Positions 23,951 through 35,852 of a DNA stretch of 64,000 bases are shown here, piece after piece. The notes beneath the pieces are model-generated. The model saw only the letters and a program-made list of their open reading frames with translations, was not told where the DNA came from and ran no database searches. Position 1 is the first letter of the stretch. Every line of letters begins with the position of its first letter. The DNA comes from Ehretia macrophylla (Eukaryota > Streptophyta > Magnoliopsida > Boraginales > Ehretiaceae). The stretch is taken from the NCBI GenBank assembly GCA_037974665.1, contig CM075770.1, positions 9,436,501 to 9,500,500 on the forward strand. Direction: 5' to 3'. The position numbers and the translations under genes were made by a program.

Positions 23951-24811
23951 GTTCCGTTTGTTTGTCGTAAAATAACTTGTTAGAGGAAAATATTTACAAG
24001 AAAAAATATTTTTCTGAAAAAAATAATATTTTATAGTATTTGGTTGTCACAGCGAAAAATATTTTATAGTATTTGGATGTCATAGTAAAAAATTGATTAA
24101 AATTATTATTTTATTTTCAAATTATTAATGATTAAGTTGACTAAGATAAACTATTATCAATTATAAAATTAATAAGTCATTATAAATTATAAAATTAATA
24201 ATTTAAAACTAAATTTATTGAATAGTTAATTGATAGTTAATAAAATCATAGAAAAATAAATGTGGGGAAGAAGCAATTGAGGGAGCCGCTCCGTCCTCCT
24301 ATGTAGATGTAGATATGGAGGCTCTTTTTTCGTTATGTTTGGTTTGTCAATAAATAAAAAATCTTAAATTAATCAAATGATTAATTACTAGTAATTGATT
24401 TGTTTATTAATTATTATTAATTAACATTTAATTATCAACTAAAAATGAAATTAATTAAATTTCTACAAAATAATAATTATAAATTAACACTAAGTTATTA
24501 AATTCTCAATTTAAAATGAAATTAATGAAATTACTCATTATTAATTAATTATTCTTCATTAATAATTTATTAATCAATTATTCTCTTATTATTAATTATA
24601 AATTTAATTAATTAATTATTCATTAAATTAAAATCAAGTAATTTTTTGTAATTAAATTAATTGAGAAATAAAAATATTTGTCACTCTTTTTAACTAAATA
24701 TTTTTTCAGACGAAAAATATTTTTTAATTAACTAATTTTTTAGTATTATCAAATACTGTAAAATTAAAAAAATATTAAAAAAAAAATATTTTACGACAAA
24801 TACACGGAGCC
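23951..24811. mobile_element. Candidate non-autonomous TIR transposon (861 bp)
   Basis: The ends are inverted repeats of about 22 bp with two mismatches: TCCGTTTGTTTGTCGTAAAA on the left and the reverse complement of TTTTACGACAAATACACGGA on the right. The interior is extremely AT-rich with no ORF, as expected of a MITE-like element. A small GC-richer patch at 24270-24330 may be a nested fragment. The flanking target duplication is unclear, so the superfamily (possibly hAT) is not assigned. Confidence 0.6.
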
Positions 24812-25390
24812 TTAATTGCTATTCGCTTACAAAACCCTCATATTCCTATTATTATTTCTTTTAATGAATTCTTTTTCAACTTTAATCAAACCTCAACCAT
24901 CAACAACATTTTATACTAGATGCCAAAAGTTTCAAGTTATTGACGGATATCCCAACTAACCCCCCCGCATCATTCTTACAATCATGAATAAGAAGATACA
25001 TTTGAATACGACAGAGATTCAACAGCCAAAATATGTTTATGTTCTTTTTTTTTTTTTTATCATTGTAATATGATTATGTTCGTATAAAGGAATCGTTATA
25101 ATATATTTATGTAAAATTAATAATTATAATAACATCTTTCATATTATTATAATAAAATAATTTATATATATCATATATCATCACTATTAAATCTCTCATA
25201 AGATCATAATTTTAAACCTATATAATCATTGTTCGTATCGACCGGGGCGCTCAAACAAAAATATAGGACCATGTCCAACAAAAGTCATCGTTGGAGATTC
25301 CTCATACAAAACAAAATTTAAAACACACACATACAGAGACGCACACATTTCCTTTGATCCCTCCACACACACAATTCCTTTGATCCCTCC
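24812..25390. other. Upstream region of the methyltransferase gene
   Basis: AT-rich DNA with a T-run near 25045 and an (AC)n-type patch at 25320-25345. It probably contains the promoter, but no single TATA box stands out. Confidence 0.4.
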
Positions 25391-26555
25391 ACATTTCTTT
25401 GTTTACCATTTCCTCTGTCTCTCTCTCTAACACACACACAGGGACTGAGCTCTGCATATTTTGTGCAACAGGGTTCTTCCCTCCCGAAAATGGAATCCTT
25501 CAAAACAATGTTCTGATTCATTTGGGCCCACAAAAAGATTCAATATTGTTCCTACTTTTTTTTCCAAAATTTGTAAGATTTCATATTCTTTCATCCACAC
25601 CCTTTTTGTTGTTCTTTTTTTAATGCATTCTTTTTGTCCCTTTAGATTCTGTGCTCTGTTTTTTTTCATGCCCTTTTCTTTTCTCTTTATCTGACAATGA
25701 ATATAAGCGTAAAGATCATTCTTTTATGAGAATTTGATTGGTTTTTCAACTTTGTTCTATTTTTTTGATTGATTATCACAAGGGGTCTTTGTAATTTTGG
25801 AAAGTTTTCATGGAAAGATTGGATTTTGTGATTGTTCAATGTCTTTATGGATCAATGTTTATACTTGAGAGATGTTGATGTTGTAATATGGAGGTTTTAC
25901 TTGGCTTACATCTTCAAAGGGTTTTGAAAACTATTTTTGAGTTCGATTCGAATTAATGTTACACTGGCCAAGCCAAGGGGGGGAGAAAAGAGAAGGAAAC
26001 AATTTGATGCTTAATGTATAAGAAACAGAACATGTGAATAAATTGAGACATGTGTTCCGTAACACATATCATGCTATATCATACGAACTCCTTGGGACCG
26101 AACCTTTTCGCTTAGTTATGAGACCTGGGAGCAAGTTAATATGTGCATATTTTATGATTACAAGTTACATGAACTTGATAGCTATTCATGATCATGAATA
26201 ATCTAAAAGTGATTCTTGATAAATCAAGGCGCGAGGGAAAGATAGTTTCGTATTTGTTATTTGTTTGTTGTTTCATCGAGGATCATATTCTGGTAGATGA
26301 TTGTGCATCCACACCTCTTAGTGGGGTGAACATTTTTCCGGCCATGGAGTGTTTGATTTGGGTGTCAAACAACAAATGCACGAATTGCTATGTAAATGAT
26401 TGTTGTTCACACTGCTGGACCATCCTCTTTCGTTTTTTTTCTTTGGCAATTTAACGTGTAGTTAGATCTTTTGATATTTGTTTGTCAATTATTCATTTGT
26501 CAAAATTGTCCACGAATTTTAAAATTTATTGAGAAAATAAATTTACAGGTGAATC
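25391..26555 (+). other. Probable 5' leader and leader intron of the methyltransferase gene
   Basis: Pyrimidine-rich sequence with TCTCTCTCTCT and T-runs (25400-25690) resembles a transcribed plant 5' UTR. A strong acceptor (TTTACAG, ending 26548) lies seven bases before the start codon, so an intron must end there; its donor is likely near 25700 but not certain (GTAAAG at about 25709 is one candidate). Short open frames inside (for example 26188-26454) would be intronic. Confidence 0.55.
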
Positions 26556-29500
26556 ATGGTGACTAAAGGGAATCCGGGGGACAATAGAACTAGGAGCGCT
26601 GTGTCTATATTTATTGTTGCTGGTCTTTGTTGTTTCTTCTATCTCTTAGGAGCATGGCAGAGAAGTGGTTCTGGGAAGGGAGACAGCATAGCATTTCAGA
26701 TAACAAAAAAGGCTGAGGACTGCAGTATCCTTTCAAATCTGGAATTTGAGACCCATCATGGCGATGTAACTGCTACAGTTGATGATTCCAAGTATGAAGT
26801 CCAGGAATTTAAACCTTGTGGTGATCAGTACATCGATTACACACCCTGTCAGGATCCAGTGAGGGCAAGGAAGTTACCTGTACAAAATATGATGCACCGA
26901 GAGAGGAATTGCCCACCAGAAGAAGAGAAGCTGCATTGTCTTGTTCCTGCACCCAAAGGATATGCAACCCCATTTCGATGGCCTATGAGTCGTGACTACG
27001 TACCTTATGCAAATGCACCATATAAGAGATTGACTGTTGAAAAGGCAGTGCAAAACTGGGTTCAATATGAAGGCAATGTATTTCATTTCCCTGGTGGTGG
27101 AACACAGTTTCCTGAGGGAGCAGATGCATATATAGAAAAACTTGCATCCATCATCCCAATTGACAACGGGACAGTGAGAACTGCTCTGGATACTGGATGT
27201 GGGGTAAGTCAATATTTTATCAATATGAGCTTGAATTTTTCTATTTTGGCCACTCATGCTACGTTGCAATTCAAACATGACATTTCTTTTCTTACTTTGG
27301 GATTTTAGTATTGAATGACTATCTCCGACTCTTTATGGTTTATGACTTTATTCTATTAACGACTCTTCCACTTGGCTATTGGAAATGCCATCTGTTTTCA
27401 CCTAGCTGGACTATTTAGTATTTGATTGATTTATTTCATATGACCTTGTAGGTAGCTAGTTGGGGTGCTTACTTGTTCAAGAAAAATGTTATAGCCATGT
27501 CATTTGCACCTAGAGATACACATGAAGCACAAGTTCAATTTGCTCTGGAAAGAGGTGTGCCAGCAGTTATTGGTGTTCTTGGAACTATAAAGCTACCGTA
27601 TCCCTCAAGAGCCTTTGACATGGCCCACTGCTCGAGATGCTTGATTCCATGGCATGCTAATGGTGGGGATTGTCATGATGCCAAATCTTTTTAGTGGTCA
27701 TAGTTGTTCTTTAACTAAGTAGCATGGACGTGTTCATGTTGGTAATGTGTCCGTGGTGTGAAATGTAAGTGACATGTATAGCTTCTGGAAGCTACGAGGC
27801 ATGCAGCGTGCAATACACCCCTTAGACGCATCTGTCAATAACCGGAAGTCCTAATTTCAGAAACTTGTCAATTACACCTTCCCAGCTTGTTGAACACTTC
27901 TGAGTCATTTATAGTGAGGCACATTGAAAGATAAGATATAATTCTCATTGAACTTTACAAAACCACAAAAAAAAGAAAAAAAATCATAATGAAGCTTTTA
28001 TTGAGGGATCAGTAGAGGATGATTATATGTGTTAATTACAGATATAAAAATTTACTAACGAGTTATCATAAACATAAAATTATAATTGCTGTTGAAAAAC
28101 TGCGTCTGCATTCCTGAATATTTATATAGTGTTTATTTTCCCATGATGTTGACGAGTCATTGTCATGTCATAGCTCTGTCTCACGTGTCTGTCCATGCTC
28201 TTTAACCTTTTCAAATGTGCTATACATGCATGCCTAAATACGTGAACTCAGAGAGGCTCTATTTTAGTATGGCTGTTAGGATATATGGAGCTTGATTAGT
28301 GGTTTAGGTAAGGTGAGAAAACTCTTCCAGTATGTCGGGCTAAATTACGGAGGTAACTAAGATTATTCTTTTTCGTATATAAAGATACATGCACCAAGTG
28401 TTTGTAGGTAGGCTCCCATAATATGTAGGCTGATATAGAGCTTATATTTTTTTGCTATTGGATACCCTCTTTATTTGATATTATGATTATCCTGCTATCT
28501 TAAATTAGTCAAATTATTTATTTCAAACTACATTGTGTTACTTTTTTCATAACAAAAATTTAATGTCTTTATAGATGGGCTCTACATGATGGAAGTTGAT
28601 CGAGTGCTTAGACCTGGAGGCTACTGGATACTTTCTGGTCCTCCCATCAACTGGAGGAACCGTTATAAATCATGGGAGCGTCCAGAAGAGGAGCTCGAAA
28701 AGGAACATAATAAAATTGAAGAGATTGCCAAACTTCTTTGCTGGGAAAAGAAGTACGAGAAGGGTGATTTTGCCATATGGAGGAAGAGAAGTAATAAGGA
28801 GCACTGCGGTGGTCGAGATTCCCATGTGACTATGTGTCAATCCTCGAATACAGAGAATGTCTGGTAGATCAATGCATTCAATGATTTTTTATTGCACGTA
28901 CATCTTAATTTATTCAGTGGCCGAAATCCATTTGGGTCTTAGGAAAATATGTGGATGGTCAAATTTGTTCTACTATTAAGCATTGCAATTATGAGGACAT
29001 ACAGTAGTTTGAGGATAAGACGTTTGGTTAATTATATATATCAGTTTCTGTAAAATTGTTTAACATTGGTTTTCTATTAAATTAACAGCTCCAGTGGTTA
29101 ATAGGTACAAGAAGATGGAAGCATGTGTAACTCCGTATCCTGAGACTTCCAGTCCAGATGAAGTTGCTGGTGGGGAATTAAAGACATTTCCAGAAAGACT
29201 TAATTCTGTTCCTCCAAGAATAGCCAGTGGATCCATTCCTGGAGTCTCTCCTGACTTATTCCAGGAGGATAACAAACTATGGAAGAAGCACGTGAATGCT
29301 TATAAGAGGATAAATAAGATCCTTGATTCTGGGAGGTATCGCAATATAATGGATATGAATGCTGGCCTAGGAAGTTTTGCTGCAGCAATTGAATCTCCCA
29401 AATTGTGGGTCATGAATGTTATGCCTAAGATTGCTGAGAGAGACACCTTGGGCGTTATATATGAGCGAGGACTAATTGGCATATATCATGATTGGTACGT

Positions 29501-30180
29501 TTTGCAATTTTTTTCTTGCTTTTACTAATTTTTTTTTTTTTTTTCGAGAGAGGTGCTTTATCATCTTTCATTTGTCTGTTCAGGTGTGAACCCTTCTCGA
29601 CATACCCAAGAACATATGATCTTATCCATGCCAATGGTGTTTTCAGCTTGTACGAGGACAAGTTAGTTCTTTTCCACTCTCTATTCAATGTGCTAAAGCT
29701 TGGGCTTCTCTTGCTATAAATTGCATGATTTTTTGATTTATGGGTAATCTGTTTCACTATTGGAAGCTTGCACAAAATAGAGCAGAAATTAAAAAGTATA
29801 GGATGCCGATCAGTATAATAGAGATTAATTAGTCGATTTGCATGATTATGTGGAGAGTGCCGAAGAATCTATTTGTGCCCCTTTTACTACTGCCTGAGTG
29901 AAGAATTGCATTTTAAGCTTCTGCATCTACTTGCAATCTATGTAGGTGTAACATGGAAGATATTCTTCTTGAGATGGACCGGATACTAAGACCAGAAGGT
30001 GCAGTCATATTTCGTGATCATGCAAATGCGCTTAGCAAGGTGAAAAGAATTGCGGCAGGCATGAGATGGAACACGAAAATGGTGGATCACGAGGATGGCC
30101 CTATGGTTGCTGAAAAGATTCTATTTGCAGTCAAAAAATACTGGGTTGCAGGAGAAAACAACTCCACGTCACCACAGTGA
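26556..30180 (+). CDS. Golgi methyltransferase of the QUA2/PMT family (PMT2/PMT14-like)
   Basis: Putative SAM-dependent methyltransferase of the plant DUF248 / Methyltransf_29 family, thought to act on cell-wall polysaccharides such as homogalacturonan in the Golgi. Six coding exons: 26556-27203, 27452-27662, 28575-28863, 29105-29494, 29584-29661, 29946-30180. All junctions are GT-AG and keep one frame, giving 616 aa, close to Arabidopsis PMT2 and PMT14. The N-terminus is short and cytosolic, followed by a signal anchor at about 15-34 ([19 protein letters not shown]), so a type II membrane protein. The lumenal part has a SAM-binding motif [13 protein letters not shown] (209-221, split by intron 1), [13 protein letters not shown], a second motif [12 protein letters not shown], and the C-terminal MVDHEDGP block. 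N-glycosylation sequons are present. The SAM and other marker motifs look intact. Substrate is inferred from the family only. Confidence 0.95.
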
Positions 30181-30604
30181 TGGACACGAGACTGGGATAT
30201 TCAACAGAGAATAGCAACCAGCAGTGCTACCCTTACTGAACCCAGAGTCAGTGCCAGATCCTTCTATCCTAATATACAACAGAATTCATCAAAAGGTTGA
30301 AGACATTTCTGCAGCTTCGCTTATCGGTTGTCAGTGTCTTTTGAAATGGTTGTAGGTCAAGCTAATTCGGCGAAATTTTTCGTCAAATACACACACACAC
30401 ACACACACATCCCAGGGCTGTAGATTTAACCGTTTAACTTGTTATTTTCCATTTGTTGGCCTTACTCTGCTGTATCACACGTCGTAGCAGTGCTCAGTTC
30501 TACTAGAGATGCAAATTTTTGTACCTGTAACAAAATAGTGAAGATTGTTGAATATAATTGTACTTCATACACACTAACTGAATAACAACAAACATGCTTC
30601 ACAA
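30181..30604 (+). other. 3' UTR and end of the methyltransferase gene
   Basis: Follows the stop codon; contains a (CA)n microsatellite at 30389-30408 and AATATAATTG-type possible polyadenylation signals near 30550. It ends at the CACAA target site of the solo LTR. Confidence 0.5.
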
Positions 30605-33061
30605 TGTAACGCCCCGATCCCTCACGAGACCGGAGGCTCTAATAACCAAGCTATTCTCAACCCAAACCCAACCCGGTCTCAAAATTTTAGGGAAAAACGG
30701 ACAGAATCTCCCCTGTACCGTGGACATTCTGAAAACCTGTAAACCCTCAAATAAAGCTTCAACAAGATAAGTCAAGCTCTTCATAACTAAACAACAAAGG
30801 TTCAAGGCCATCTAAGCCTTGATGCATACAATAGTCCCAAAACACACAAGCATGCTAGTGGCTAGAGTTAGAACATTCACTTCCAAGCATGCAAGGTAAT
30901 TAAAGCAGAAACATAAGTTATTACAAGACATAGGCTTACGAATCTACACCACAACCAACTATCCTTCAACTTTATACAACAACATATACATAAACAAAGC
31001 CCTTAGGCCACAAAATAGATACACAAGTACCAAATAGAAACAAGAAGGCACAGCCACCTCAAAACAACACACAGCAACTAGGGCAAAGGCTCTAACTGTA
31101 CCTCTTCCTCCTCCACTACTACCTCAACAAGCTGGGGATCACCCTCAGCGTCTCTTGAAACATATATCGAGGTATGAGCAACCACTGTTGCCCAATGAGG
31201 GATATAGTCCCGGGGCGTGCAATGCAACAGATAATACAATTATACAACAATAACACTTAGACAATTAAAGAAACAATGATAACTTAAATAACCACACATT
31301 TAAAGGATACATTTCACAAAACCCCTATACACTAATCTTCACTGGTCTTCATTCACGATCCACGAACCACGAGCACGATCACAATAAGCCGGCATAACCC
31401 CAAACACTCCAGTGGGTGTACTCCGGATATACCCCGATAATCCTACGACCCAACATCCCCTGGCAATCTCCGGACCAGGCGAATGAGGGACTAGGGCACG
31501 GAGTTTGAATATCCACCGGCAATCCCTCTGCCGCCCAGCCGATATTCAACACATCCGCCCCTGACACTATGGTTGCACAACCACTATGCAATGCACTTAA
31601 CAATGGCAAGTTAATGGCAATAATATAAGCATTAACACATAGGAGGATCAACAAAGTAGGTTGACCTCGAGACAGTTAGAATAGAAGCAATTATATAAGC
31701 TAATAAGCAGTTTTACAAAGGGACATATACAAGATAAGCATAGAATCATACCAAACGCTCAAAATCAACTTGAAACCACATATAAACACTCAAGAAGTCA
31801 TGCCATGGGTTTAGAAGTGTGAATCAACCGAAATTGCACCTAAACCCCTTTATTTTTCAAACTATTTCTCTTCCAAACCAAAGTTAATGATTCCATTTCC
31901 AAGGGAAACTCTCCCAACCTTCTAACTAACCCTCAAGGTACCCTCTCAACCCTCTAACTCATTCAAACGCTCGCGATTATCCCGAAAGCCCCAAATTCCC
32001 TCTTATGGCTTTAAACTACACATACCTTATCCGGGCTTCAAATAAGGGATATCAAAGCTTCTATAGCACCTAGGTAGCCTAAGAATACTAGAAGTGAAGC
32101 CCGAATCCACCCGGATTCGCATTAACCCCGAAAGCCCTTTGTTAAAGTCGACTATTTTACGTTTTATGCGATTTTAGGACAATGCAAGTGCACGGGGCTA
32201 TTAGACTACCTTCACTAGTACCTAAGGCATCTATTAGAAGCATTGAATCAAGTTAAAACGCGCGATTTCACAAAACCCTAGAATTCCCGTCACTATTCAC
32301 CCTAAAAATCAAACTAACGATTCTAACCGTTTAAAAAGCGAAACGATGACTCAAATGTGTTCCCTAGCATTCATATACATGGTATAATAGCATAGATAAT
32401 CAATACAATAGCATATGAACACATTTTCAACAAATCAAGAAAATAGCAACTATTTAGAAATGCGAAAATAAGCCGTGAAATCCCTCACCAATGTGCGTAG
32501 GAGCACCTAGGAAGCTTGCACACACCCTAATCTACTTGCTCAAGGCTTGGAGAGGCTTGGATTGAAGAGTTGGATGAGAAAAATCTTTCCTTTTCCTCCC
32601 TAGCTGCTGTCGGCCTCTGCTACTGTTTTCAGCTTTTTATTTTTTTTTTCTTTGTTATGTTATGAGCTAACTAAGGCTATTTAATGAATGGCTAAGGTGG
32701 GGTCTTGATTGGGTGCTTAAATGGTTCATTATAATGCGCGTAGTAAGCTTAAAACGAGCCTAAAGTGAAGGATGTGAGCTAGCTAATTAATTTACCAAGT
32801 TCTGTTATGTAACACTATTCATTGAACTACAAGAATCATTTTCTAAACGAGTGCTCCTATCGCTCCTAGCTCAATTGCACAATTTTCACATTCCTTTAAC
32901 AATTAATATGATTTAATAAAAATGCTAATTCACTAATATAATACAGTTTAAAAATTGAATGAATAGTGACCAAGAAAGACAACAGGTAAAGCACATAATT
33001 TAATGCACAATTAATGGATGCAACATTTAAAAATGTGTACGGTAGAATCTCGGGCGTCACA
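30605..33061. mobile_element. Solo LTR of a Ty3/gypsy-type retrotransposon (2.46 kb)
   Basis: Begins TGTAACGCCCCGA and ends TCTCGGGCGTCACA, imperfect inverted ends of the TG...CA type seen in long plant gypsy LTRs. It is flanked by an exact 5-bp duplication CACAA (30600-30604 and 33062-33066). There is no internal coding region and no second LTR, so it is most simply a solo LTR left by recombination. Composition suggests the element's sense may be the minus strand (reading toward GGATCGGGGCGTTACA), but this is uncertain, as is the lineage (a chromovirus such as Tekay/Del would fit). Confidence 0.85.
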
Positions 33062-33066
33062 CACAA

Positions 33067-35030
33067 AATGTCTGAATTGTTATCTTTATCTTGCTTTTTT
33101 GTAAATATACATTTCTCAACCTGCGGGCTATGAGCAAGTGTAGTATATTTGTGTGTGCAAATATATTTTCATTAGAATCTGATGTTTGCTTGTACTGAGA
33201 CTAGTACTTAGCAGTTCTGAAACCGATATATGTTTTGTTAGCATAAAAGAGCACATCCATTGATTCTGATTGGTTCTAACTCATTTTATATCACTTAGGA
33301 TGTTACTTACAATAATTAATCTTGAGAGTTTTCGCACTTAAAGTGAGAATCATACTATTAGACGAAATGTCCATTGGCTAAAATACTCAGAATTGCCTAA
33401 AATTTGTTTTCTAATATTATATACTATGTGCATTGATTTTTGAATTTCTAGCATACTTTGAATCTCCTTGAATTACGATATAAAACTTATACATCGATTT
33501 TATGTGACATGCATGAGTCATGGCATAATTCCATTCATGAAAAACGTATTTTGTTGCATTAGATTCTACCAAAATTTGTTTGAAAATCAAATAAGCAGGT
33601 TTGGGCACTCTTTTTTTTTTTTTTTTGTTGTTGTTGGTCGAAATAAGAAGAATTTCATTAATCCAAAGAGAAATACACAGAGATTAGGCTACAATATCAT
33701 TTACAAGCGGTTGTGAAAGAGGGAAAAGAATGTTAGAACTCCAATCAAGGGAAAAGGTTGCCATCTTTAAAACGTTTAGCAATTCAATCTGCGACCATGT
33801 TTACCAACATTTGTATTTACTGTGTTAATGCAATGCATTTTATTTCCTTTTACAAAAAAAAAAAAAAAGATTTACATTGACATTGTCATTATTTGATAAT
33901 AAAGTTTTCACGTGGTTTAAGCATATGCGTTATTAAATGATTTGCGCTCAATCCCTTGCTTCTTTCTTTCGAGCCGGAGCTTGCTAGGTAGTGAAGTGAC
34001 CTGTGAAAAGGTAATCAATAAATCAAACTTGGTTGCAAAATTCAACCTTTTTTTTTTTGCGTTTTTTTAAGCATTGCATTCTTCAATCATTTATCCATTA
34101 TTAGTCTCATGATATTTGACTAAATGCAAATTGCACTGAAATTATATATAAATTGAATATTTTATAAACTAAATAAAATCACAGGCTATTTCTCTGAAAC
34201 TTTCCTCTTGCTGGGATTTAATCTTACTTTTTCTTAAGTTTTTTTGCATATGGTGAAGAATGCTTGGAATAGAGAGCTCCCGATGGCCAGTTATTCTCTC
34301 TCTCTCTACAATTATTTTAGCTATAAACATTTGTACTCTACTTTTGCATTTTGGAATATTGTTATACTTGTAATTTTGGAAATAGGATAATCTATTTAGC
34401 TATTAATAAGGTTTGTCACTTTTATTTTAATCATTTTAGATTATCATAGTGGATTTTGCAAACTTAGAAAACATCTCACTTCTCAAGTATGAAATATGTC
34501 AAGTTTGGAACAAACGTGACTATTACTCAGACTCGACTTGAATGCGTCATTTAAATCCCTTCATATTAACAAATGTTATTTAACTAATTTTTATTACTTA
34601 TCACCATGACGGCATGGAATACTTTAAAACTTTAAAGACGAAATTATACCAAACAAAAATTTTGGAACTTACTTTAAAATTTGAAACGTAATATTTAATA
34701 ACTTTATCTTTTTTTTCTATATATTTTTCAAGAAAGAAAAAGTATCAAAAGATAAAAGATTAGCATGCCTCAAAATAATTATAATGAAAATAAATGTTAA
34801 TCATCCATTAGTTTTCTGAATGGTTCATATCATTTATTTATAATTATATTAATAATTTATAAATATTAAATTTTGTTAATAATATTATAATATTATAAAT
34901 AATATTTAATAATTGTAAATTTTAATAATTTACAATTGTTTATCTCGCTTATAACATGGCAACGTTAGAACTTTCTTCTAAAGAAAAAGAGACACCCCAT
35001 GTGTAAATATTTACACAACTAACCAAACAA
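33067..35030. other. Intergenic region between the solo LTR and the histone chaperone gene
   Basis: AT-rich, without a supported gene. It contains a probable LINE 3' end around 33611-33750 (minus strand), an A-run at 33861-33875 and several T-runs. Confidence 0.5.
33611..33750 (-). mobile_element. Possible LINE 3'-end fragment
   Basis: On the minus strand the sequence reads ATTAATGAAATTCTTCTTATTTCGACC, then a short AAC repeat and a poly-A run of about 17. Plant L1-type LINEs often end in an AATAAAATT-like 3' UTR just before the poly-A. No reverse transcriptase text is left, and the upstream boundary and target duplication are not visible. Confidence 0.4.
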
Positions 35031-35157
35031 AAGGGTTTAGGCCCTTTAGGGTTTAAAGCACACACACATCACATTTTAGGGTTTAGAAAACAAACATATC
35101 ACAAAGGCAATAGCTTTATAATCTCTCTTTGATTAACAGACACATTATTAGGGTTTT
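35031..35157 (+). promoter_or_regulatory. Telo-box cluster in the histone chaperone promoter/leader
   Basis: Four AGGGTTT cores (telo-box, reverse complement AAACCCT) lie at about 35033, 35048, 35087 and 35150, with a GGCCC site II-like core at 35040-35044. Telo-boxes with site II elements are typical of plant genes for ribosome biogenesis, replication and chromatin in dividing cells. That matches the gene directly downstream. Confidence 0.7.
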
Positions 35158-35182
35158 ATACATACAGCAAAGAAGAGAAGAG

Positions 35183-35810
35183 ATGGGGGCAGACAAAGGA
35201 AAGAAGCAAAAGGTAGGAGAAGGAGAAGAAAACAGCAACACAGCAGCAGACCACATCATTGATGGAGACCTTGTTCTCTCCATTGAGAAGTTGCAAGAGA
35301 TCCAAGACCAGCTTGAAAAAGTATAACTCAATCCCTGTTTTTTTCCCTCCTTTTCCATTGTGTTTTTTTTTTCTCTCTATTTTCAGTTTTGTTTTGTGTG
35401 GAAACATGAAAAAAAATGTGTTAGAATTTTGATATTTGCTGAAATTATTCTACAAGTTTATCTGGGTTTGCTGAAATTTTTGATCTTTTACTGTTAATAT
35501 AAGTTTTCTAGGTTTATAGTTTTGGAATATTAGGAGAAGAATGGAAAAAAAAATTGGTTTTTATAGAAATTGAGCTGTAAATTTATATGGGTTTTCGGAA
35601 AAAAATTGATCGTTTACTGTTAATGTAAGATTTCTTCTGTTTATTTTTTGGAAGAATCGGAGAATAATAGGATAATCATTTGGTTTTTACAGAAATTAAG
35701 CTGTAAATTTATCTAGGTTTGGGGAAAAATTTATGTTTTACTGTTAATGTAAGCTTTCTTCTCTTTGTTTATTAGAATAAGAGGTGAAAAATTGAATTGT
35801 TACATAAATT

Positions 35811-35852
<42 letters not shown>

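Noticed and set aside
26188-26454. 88-codon open frame upstream of the methyltransferase
   Set aside because: It lies before a strong splice acceptor at 26548 and is most likely within the leader intron; the composition is not protein-like.
27204-27308. Read-through of the first methyltransferase coding exon
   Set aside because: A GTAAGT donor at 27204 splits the conserved SAM motif exactly where the family has an intron; text beyond it loses similarity.
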